Made by a program: the position numbers and the translations under genes
DNA from: Bin55 sp965199895
GTDB lineage: Bacteria > Pseudomonadota > Gammaproteobacteria > Pseudomonadales > Azotimanducaceae
Reading direction: 5' to 3'
DNA: 8,834 nt
Assembly: GCA_965199895.1 (NCBI GenBank)
Contig: CBDATJ010000006.1
Coordinates: 1-8,834 of the forward strand
Part shown: one piece after another, positions 5,864 to 8,834 of the stretch
Layout: the number at the start of each line of letters is the position of its first letter
Position numbering within the stretch: the first letter of the stretch is position 1
Notes under the pieces: generated by a model
Databases searched by the model: none
The model's input: the letters and a program-made list of their open reading frames with translations, nothing else
What the model was told of the DNA's origin: nothing

Positions 5864-6679
5864 ATGAAGTTCATCGATATCGCATTACCTGCGGTCATCA
5901 TTTCGTGTACCTGATCCCTGCCTACCTTGTTTTCAATAGCCGCAACCACCCAACAAAGTGTAGGTTCGATCTCTCACATCTAGTGGAAACGTTAGCGGTA
6001 GCTGGGTATACGGCTCTTGCGTTCACTGCATTTTGGAGCACCTATGGTGTTGCTATTGCACTACTTCCTATTCTGACCGTAGTTTCACTCTTTGTAGCCA
6101 TCATTGTTTGGGGTGAACATCTCTCTAAGTCCGCACTAGCTCGTCCCATTGCAGTGAACACCTACTTGATCGTAGGACTCACCGTTGCATTGATCGCAAT
6201 CTTCCACAAACGAACTCTTTATGTCTTATGTCACTCCTTTAGGTCTCGTTCTTTTGTTCCACATACTGGCGAGTCTTGCTCGTTTGCTACTCTTACCTGT
6301 GCTGCTGGACAGCAATTCCATTGATAGTTCTCAACCGAGCTCTTCGGTTACGAAGGGTTAGTGGTACATTCCAAAATTATTCCCCGTTGGATTCAGCTGA
6401 TGTTACTCTATAGTGCTTAAAAATCGGACTGCTACTATTTACGGTATCTTCGGTCACAGGTGTAATATTCCATTACGAGGACCTATTTTCCCATGTCAGC
6501 CATCTGCACGTGTTTTTCACAGTGATTTCTTGGTCATTTACACGAGTGTTCTGATTGGTCACTCGAGAATTTGCTGGCGAGGTAGTCTAACCACTACAGT
6601 TTCATTGGCTGCATTCTTGATACTACTCTTGTGCTCTTGGACTTCGATTCGTTCTCTCCCTTATCGACTCGCAAACTAA
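5864..6679 (+). pseudogene. Broken CcsA/YpjD-type inner-membrane protein gene (multiple frameshifts plus a stop)
   Basis: No frame is open through this stretch, yet the pieces together give about 265-270 residues, the normal size of the YpjD-like cytochrome c assembly (CcsA) membrane family. Piece A (5864-5903) reads MKFIDIALPAVII. Piece B (5905-6204, another frame) gives YLIPAYLVF and three hydrophobic segments ending VGLTVALIAIF. Piece C (about 6200-6280) gives TPLGLVLLFHILASLA, the family's HI-SL motif. Piece D (about 6282-6551) gives IPLIVLNRALRLRR, SPLDSADVTL, an in-frame TAG (6411-6413), then KIGLLLFTVSSVTGVIFHYE and TVISWSFTRVF, ending in TGA. Piece E (6551-6679) gives LIGHSRICWRGS and another hydrophobic run. 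A possible last piece from about 6633 gives ALGLRFVLSLI, which fits the family C-terminus better. Its place between ffh and a CNNM gene is exactly where ypjD sits in Gammaproteobacteria. Family role is poorly known; heme handling is only implied by homology. Localised sequencing error is the alternative to true decay. Confidence 0.82.
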
Positions 6680-6694
6680 CCCCATCTTATTAGC

Positions 6695-8014
6695 ATGGAT
6701 CTTTCTTTAGTCTTACAGATCGTAGCCATCATCCTATTACTGTTTTGCAGTGCCTACTTCTCTGGGTCTGAAACAGCCATGATGAAGCTAAACCCCTATC
6801 GATTAAAACACAGGATGCTGGAAGGGCATCGGGGAGCGAGAATGGCGAATAAACTGCTCCGCAAAACCGACCGTTTGCTCACCGTAATCTTGATCGGGAA
6901 TAATCTGGTAAATATCTGTGCCTCTGTCATCGCTGCTAATGTTTTTCTGACTCTTTTCGGAGAACTCGGCAATGTGCTCGTAGTCCCTTGTTTAACACTG
7001 ATCGTTCTGATCTTTGCAGAAGTGGCACCCAAAACCATTGCTGCAGCAAGGCCAGAAACCATCGCTTACCCGTCCACTTACATACTTGATCCACTACAGC
7101 GTATCTTATCTCCTGTGGTTTCGATGGTGAACTTTGCTTCTCATCTCGTAGTTGACCCATTTGTCCGAAACGTTGAGGAGAGCTCTGACGCTCTGTCTTT
7201 GGATGAACTTAGGACTATTGTTACTCGTGACAGCAATATCGACATAAAGCGCCAAGCAATGCTACTTGGAATACTCGATCTCGGTAAAGCAAAGGTCAAC
7301 AACATCATGATTCCGTATCGCGATGTCACGGGTATCGATCTAACCAAACCTATCGATGAAATCTTCCAGGACATCTTGCGAGCCCAGCACACCAGACTAC
7401 CAGTGTTTGAGGAAGATTTGAACAAAGTCAAAGGTGTCCTCCACCTCAAACGCTCTGCTCGATTCCTGAAAAGTGGCAACTTTGAATTGAGTTCTCTCCT
7501 TGAGGAGATGGAACAACCATATTTCGTCCCCAGTGGTACTCCGTTATCCACTCAACTCATCAACTTTCAACAAAACAAAGCAAGAATCGCACTGGTAGTT
7601 GACGAATATGGAACGGTGCTAGGTATCGTGACCTTAGAAGACATCCTAGAGGAAATTGTCGGTGAATTTACCACCAACATAGAGTCTAGCATCGCCGATG
7701 TCTATCCTCAAAACGACGGTACGTGGATCATCAATGGTAGAACTCTATTGCGCGAACTAAACGAACATTTGAACTGGGATCTGCCCACTAATGGACCACG
7801 GACAATCAATGGCCTATTTCTTGAGCAATTGGAAGGCATACCCGACGGCAAGACTAGCATTAGAATCAGAACCCGTCGAGCTACCTATGTATTTCAATCA
7901 CTTCAAGTACGTGAAAATGTAGTTCGAAACATATTAGTTCGGAAAGAAGAACCAGAACCACAAGAATTAGATCTTGAATTGGAAGATGAAGAAGACCGAG
8001 AGGAACGCGAATGA
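6695..8014 (+). CDS. CNNM/CorC-HlyC family membrane transport protein with CBS pair (CorB/YfjD-like)
   Basis: Members of this family are inner-membrane dimers linked to Mg2+ (or Co2+) efflux and regulated by nucleotide binding to CBS domains. The 439 residues comprise an N-terminal DUF21/CNNM domain (about 1-180) and CBS1 (about 200-260, HTRLPVFEEDLNKVKGVLHL). CBS2 follows (about 268-330, VVDEYGTVLGIVTLEDILEE), then a CorC_HlyC domain (about 340-415) and a very acidic tail (about 418-439). Family residues are present: SGSETAMM (23-30), IGNNLVNI (67-74) and EVAPKT (108-113). DUF21 has about three hydrophobic segments plus a re-entrant stretch. Length equals the E. coli YfjD/CorB group. The ATG at 6695 gives the correct N-terminus but has no SD. 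The frame is clean, in contrast to the broken gene just upstream. Substrate is inferred from family only. Confidence 0.93.
   Translation: MDLSLVLQIVAIILLLFCSAYFSGSETAMMKLNPYRLKHRMLEGHRGARMANKLLRKTDRLLTVILIGNNLVNICASVIAANVFLTLFGELGNVLVVPCLTLIVLIFAEVAPKTIAAARPETIAYPSTYILDPLQRILSPVVSMVNFASHLVVDPFVRNVEESSDALSLDELRTIVTRDSNIDIKRQAMLLGILDLGKAKVNNIMIPYRDVTGIDLTKPIDEIFQDILRAQHTRLPVFEEDLNKVKGVLHLKRSARFLKSGNFELSSLLEEMEQPYFVPSGTPLSTQLINFQQNKARIALVVDEYGTVLGIVTLEDILEEIVGEFTTNIESSIADVYPQNDGTWIINGRTLLRELNEHLNWDLPTNGPRTINGLFLEQLEGIPDGKTSIRIRTRRATYVFQSLQVRENVVRNILVRKEEPEPQELDLELEDEEDREERE
7998..8004 (+). promoter_or_regulatory. Shine-Dalgarno of the 75-residue ORF inside the CNNM 3' end
   Basis: GAGAGGA ends six bases before the ATG at 8011, an excellent position. 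The same ATG overlaps the CNNM stop codon as ATGA. Together these support real translation of the small ORF, coupled to the gene before it. Confidence 0.6.
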
Positions 8015-8238
8015 GTTTTAAGATCTTTGGGATCACCTTTGGGCGGCCGCGCTCACATCAACATTCCACTCCACCAGGAGATGCCCCCATACCAACGGGG
8101 AACTTTGGGGAGAGAAAACCAGATTCAAAAAACGAACAAGAAAACCCCGACCCAACAACTGAGGTGTCCCAGCCTGTGGAAGGGTTTGGTGACCTGGGTA
8201 GCACAGGGTGTGAAGGGGGTTGTGGAGGTGCTGTCTAA
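8011..8238 (+). CDS. Small protein of unknown function (75 aa), translationally coupled to the CNNM gene
   Basis: I do not recognise this protein. It starts MSFKIFGITFGRPRSHQH, a short hydrophobic/basic N-terminus. A hydrophilic Pro/Gly/Asn/Glu-rich middle follows that is probably disordered (PDSKNEQENPDPTTE). It ends GSTGCEGGCGGAV, with two cysteines spaced CxxxC, which could bind a metal or be modified, but this is speculation. There is no transmembrane segment or lipobox. The start is well supported: a GAGAGGA SD six bases upstream and an ATGA overlap with the CNNM stop. A frame at 8027-8251 and an antisense frame at 8308-8033 overlap it, but both lack an SD and look like shadows. A role connected to the CNNM transporter is possible from coupling alone. 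A non-coding 3' region is the alternative. Confidence 0.6.
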   Translation: MSFKIFGITFGRPRSHQHSTPPGDAPIPTGNFGERKPDSKNEQENPDPTTEVSQPVEGFGDLGSTGCEGGCGGAV

Positions 8239-8311
8239 CCCAAGTAGCTAACACAAACTTCCATCTTGACTTTTGGATGCTTGGTATAGAGGTGGTGGTG
8301 TTCAACACTCA
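8239..8311. other. Convergent 3' intergenic region without a clear terminator
   Basis: These 73 bases separate the stop of the plus-strand small ORF from the stop of minus-strand leuA, where a bidirectional terminator would be expected. I find only a short GTGTT-C-AACAC dyad (about 8298-8308) and no GC-rich hairpin with a T run on either strand. Termination may be Rho-dependent or lie inside a coding end. Confidence 0.5.
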
Positions 8312-8834
8312 CTAGTTAGAGCTAGCTTCTTCCTCTGATTGCTGCCAACGTCGGTTTAAGGCTGACAGGACACCTCTTAGCATCGCAGTCTCTTTGTCGT
8401 TACTACCACCCAGTCCAAAGACAACTTTACCATAGCATCGAATGGTCACAATGCCCAAACACTCTGGGTGCTGGGTTCGACCACTAGACACTTCCAACGC
8501 CTGGACACGATGGTCAAGTAACTGCAACGGTTCATTGAGCGACTCTTCAAGAGCGAACACAAAAGCTTCCGTCGAATTCTCGCCAACCCCCTGAATGGAT
8601 AGATCACTTTTTGCTACTGAGATATTAGCTTGAATCTCAATTCCTCGCTCTACCTGACTCACCCGATGACTACGCAAAGAATATGGTCCTTGATCAGGTC
8701 GATACTCCAACATTAGAGTATTGAGTATTTCGTCCGCAGAAATTTCACGTTGTTTAGTTTCGGTTAGGTTTTGTACATGCTTGGAAAACTCAACCAGCAT
8801 CTCACGAGGCAAATAAATGGAGAAATACTCTTCG
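8312..8834 (-). CDS. leuA: 2-isopropylmalate synthase, type 2, C-terminal part (cut by window edge)
   Basis: LeuA condenses acetyl-CoA with 2-oxoisovalerate, the first committed step of leucine synthesis. About 173 C-terminal residues are visible. The frame is open to the right edge (EEYFSIY precedes LPREMLVEF), so the TTG at 8812 is an internal leucine codon and not a start. LPREMLVEFSKHVQ is the junction motif of the long (type 2, about 560-residue) LeuA. The rest is the regulatory/dimer domain, where leucine feedback acts: IQGVGENSTEAFVFALEE, LQLLDHRVQALEVSSG, and the end KVVFGLGGSNDKETAMLRGV then LSALNRR. The last part is somewhat diverged from the usual GVGID-NI-TASL wording. The TIM-barrel catalytic domain lies outside the window. 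It converges on the plus-strand small ORF and ends 73 bases from it. Confidence 0.9.
   Translation of the reverse strand, partial: EEYFSIYLPREMLVEFSKHVQNLTETKQREISADEILNTLMLEYRPDQGPYSLRSHRVSQVERGIEIQANISVAKSDLSIQGVGENSTEAFVFALEESLNEPLQLLDHRVQALEVSSGRTQHPECLGIVTIRCYGKVVFGLGGSNDKETAMLRGVLSALNRRWQQSEEEASSN

Noticed and set aside
5905..6324. 139-codon plus-strand ORF as an intact short membrane protein.
   Set aside because: The first 100 residues are the CcsA middle. The rest turns polar and Cys/Ser-rich because the true frame shifts near 6203.
6413..6679. 88-codon plus-strand ORF as an independent small membrane protein.
   Set aside because: Only its second half is protein-like, and that continues the CcsA pieces from the other frame. 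Its first half is the out-of-frame shadow of KIGLLLFTVSS.
8033..8308. 91-codon minus-strand frame starting (GTG) just after the leuA stop.
   Set aside because: It has no SD and is antisense to a plus-strand ORF with a strong SD and stop/start overlap. Its composition is not protein-like.
8810..8812. TTG as a start codon making a separate 166-aa protein.
   Set aside because: The frame continues upstream to the window edge with family-like residues. LPREMLVEF is an internal LeuA motif, so the TTG is an internal leucine.

Overview
The window looks like a chromosomal housekeeping segment of a gammaproteobacterium. Base composition is moderate, roughly the mid-40s % GC by eye. The evidence is the gene order together with close family matches. 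ffh, rpsP, rimM, trmD and rplS lie in series on the minus strand, followed by xerD, dsbC and hom. A ccsA/ypjD-type gene and a CNNM/CorC-type gene diverge from ffh on the plus strand. This is the arrangement I know from Pseudomonas-type Gammaproteobacteria, and the ffh/ypjD/yfjD part is also found in enterics. I see no mobile element, CRISPR array, tRNA or rRNA.

Minus strand, read from right to left: ffh (5729-4368) ends in a stem-loop. Then come a candidate sigma70 promoter and rpsP (4237-3770), rimM, trmD and rplS, which are tightly packed; trmD and rplS share ATGA. xerD starts just after rplS and its 3' end overlaps dsbC. hom begins 31 bases after dsbC and runs off the left edge. The set supplies the SRP GTPase, two ribosomal proteins, a 30S maturation factor, a tRNA methyltransferase, a chromosome-dimer recombinase, a periplasmic disulfide isomerase and a threonine/methionine pathway enzyme.

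Plus strand: 5864 to about 6679 has no intact gene. Reading it frame by frame shows a full-length CcsA/YpjD-type membrane protein broken by at least four frame changes and an in-frame TAG. This is the clearest anomaly here. It is followed by an intact CNNM/CorC-type membrane protein with a CBS pair (6695-8014) and, overlapping it by ATGA, an unrecognised 75-residue ORF with a good ribosome-binding site. The 3' part of a type-2 leuA enters from the right edge on the minus strand and converges on that small ORF.

Other oddities are a 73-residue acidic tail on ribosomal protein bS16, an xerD start where the best SD/ATG pair is out of frame beside a five-base G run, and a perfect 15-bp palindrome in the ffh/ccsA divergent region. 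I found no clearly new multi-gene system.
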